A stretch of DNA of 14,691 bases from Clostridia bacterium (lineage in GTDB: Bacteria > Bacillota_A > Clostridia > Christensenellales > Borkfalkiaceae), in the NCBI GenBank assembly GCA_017399665.1, contig JAFQBR010000099.1, positions 1 to 14,691 of the forward strand, in the 5' to 3' direction. Below the pieces are notes generated by a model, which made no database searches, was not told the DNA's origin, and worked only from the letters and a program-made list of their open reading frames with translations. Every line of letters starts with the position of its first letter. The first letter of the stretch is position 1. Made by a program: the position numbers and the translations under genes. This document shows positions 13,892 through 14,691 of this stretch, one piece after another.

Positions 13892-14691
13892 ATGAGAAAG
13901 TTTTTTACAAGCGAAAGCGTAACTGAAGGGCATCCCGATAAAATTTGCGATCAGATTTCAGACGCTGTTTTAGACGCCATACTTGAAAAAGACGAAAACG
14001 CAAGGGTTGCTTGCGAATGTATTGCAACAACCGGCTTAGTATTGGTAACTGGCGAAATTACTACTGACTGCTATGTTGATATCGCTCACGTTGCAAGAGA
14101 AACTATAAGAGAAATAGGATATGATAGAGCAAAATATGGTTTTGACTGTGATACTTGTTCAGTTCTTACTGCAATCAAGGAACAAAGCGCAGATATCGCG
14201 CTTGGCGTTAACAACTCTGTTGAGCACCGTGAAAGCGGTGAAATAGCTGATAAAATCGGCGCAGGCGATCAAGGCTTAATGTTTGGTTATGCAACGGATG
14301 AAACAGAAGAGTATATGCCGCTTCCCATAACGCTTGCTCATAAGCTTGCAAGAAAGTTAACGGAAGTTAGAAAGCAGGGCTTAGTTGACTATTTAAGACC
14401 TGACGGCAAATCACAAGTGACTGTTGAATACGAGGGAAGAACTCCCGTTCGTATTGACGCGGTAGTTATTTCTACTCAGCATTCTGAAAGCGTTACAACA
14501 GAAAAACTTCGTGAAGATATTAAAAAGCTTGTTATAGACAGTACTATTCCTGCAAATTTAGTTGACGAAAATACGAAGTATTTTATCAACCCCACCGGCA
14601 GATTTGAAATTGGCGGACCTCACGGCGATAGCGGTCTTACAGGTAGAAAGATTATAGTTGATACATACGGTGGCTACGCACGTCACGGTGG
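13892..14691 (+). CDS. metK: S-adenosylmethionine synthetase (3' part outside window)
   Basis: Makes S-adenosylmethionine from methionine and ATP in the cytoplasm. The 266 visible residues correspond to about the first two thirds of the ~395-residue enzyme. Motifs are [20 protein letters not shown] (6-25), [12 protein letters not shown] (the adenine-binding region), STQH, and the phosphate-binding [21 protein letters not shown], which runs nearly to the window edge. AAAGGA lies nine bases before ATG 13892. It has a consensus promoter and a short leader without a riboswitch, so expression is probably constitutive and strong. Confidence 0.97.
   Translation, partial: MRKFFTSESVTEGHPDKICDQISDAVLDAILEKDENARVACECIATTGLVLVTGEITTDCYVDIAHVARETIREIGYDRAKYGFDCDTCSVLTAIKEQSADIALGVNNSVEHRESGEIADKIGAGDQGLMFGYATDETEEYMPLPITLAHKLARKLTEVRKQGLVDYLRPDGKSQVTVEYEGRTPVRIDAVVISTQHSESVTTEKLREDIKKLVIDSTIPANLVDENTKYFINPTGRFEIGGPHGDSGLTGRKIIVDTYGGYARHG

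Overview
The window is AT-rich chromosomal DNA of a low-GC Gram-positive bacterium. The best guess is an uncultured anaerobic Bacillota/Clostridia lineage. Supporting signs are SpoVG, near-consensus sigma-A promoters (TTGAAA-N17-TATAAT type), strong GGAGG-like ribosome binding sites, a type II lipoprotein signal peptide, an RsgI-like anti-sigma protein and an oxygen-sensitive PflX-like radical SAM enzyme. No phage genes, transposase, CRISPR, tRNA or rRNA was seen. Species-level assignment is not possible from this sequence.

Layout. 1-1295 (-): SulP-family anion permease, cut by the left edge before its expected STAS domain. 1296-1591: divergent promoter region. 1592-5259 (+): an envelope-signalling module made of an ECF-type sigma factor, an overlapping membrane protein with an RsgI-like extracytoplasmic domain, a 213-bp palindromic MITE-like repeat, and a lipoprotein carrying the same RsgI-like domain. 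5364-5393: bidirectional terminator. 5412-6326 (-): a divergent aspartate/ornithine carbamoyltransferase homologue whose carbamoyl-phosphate loop is not canonical. 6327-6785: large intergenic region with promoters at both ends. 6786-8111 (+): MsmX/UgpC-type ABC ATPase without its transporter. 8303-9901 (-): ClC chloride/proton antiporter with a TrkA-C tail. 10040-10309 (-): spoVG. 10468-11805 (+): murC. 11895-12566 (-): ung. 12718-13581 (-): PflX-like radical SAM protein. 13892-14691 (+): metK, cut by the right edge.

Most genes are single-gene units of housekeeping or transport character with their own promoter and terminator. The exception is the sigma/anti-sigma/lipoprotein set. The sequences just upstream of the sigma gene and of the lipoprotein gene share two boxes at identical spacing (CCAAT, 17 bp, CGTTT). 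This fits an ECF promoter that the sigma factor uses both for its own operon and for the lipoprotein. The inferred circuit is an autoregulated sigma factor held by a membrane RsgI-like protein, with a co-regulated lipoprotein that displays a copy of the sensor domain outside the cell. This is the strongest candidate here for an undescribed system.

A second unexplained signal is a pair of terminator-like hairpins, after the ClC gene and after ung. Their stems differ, but their loops share 15 of 16 bases (GATAATCGAC[T/C]TATAC).
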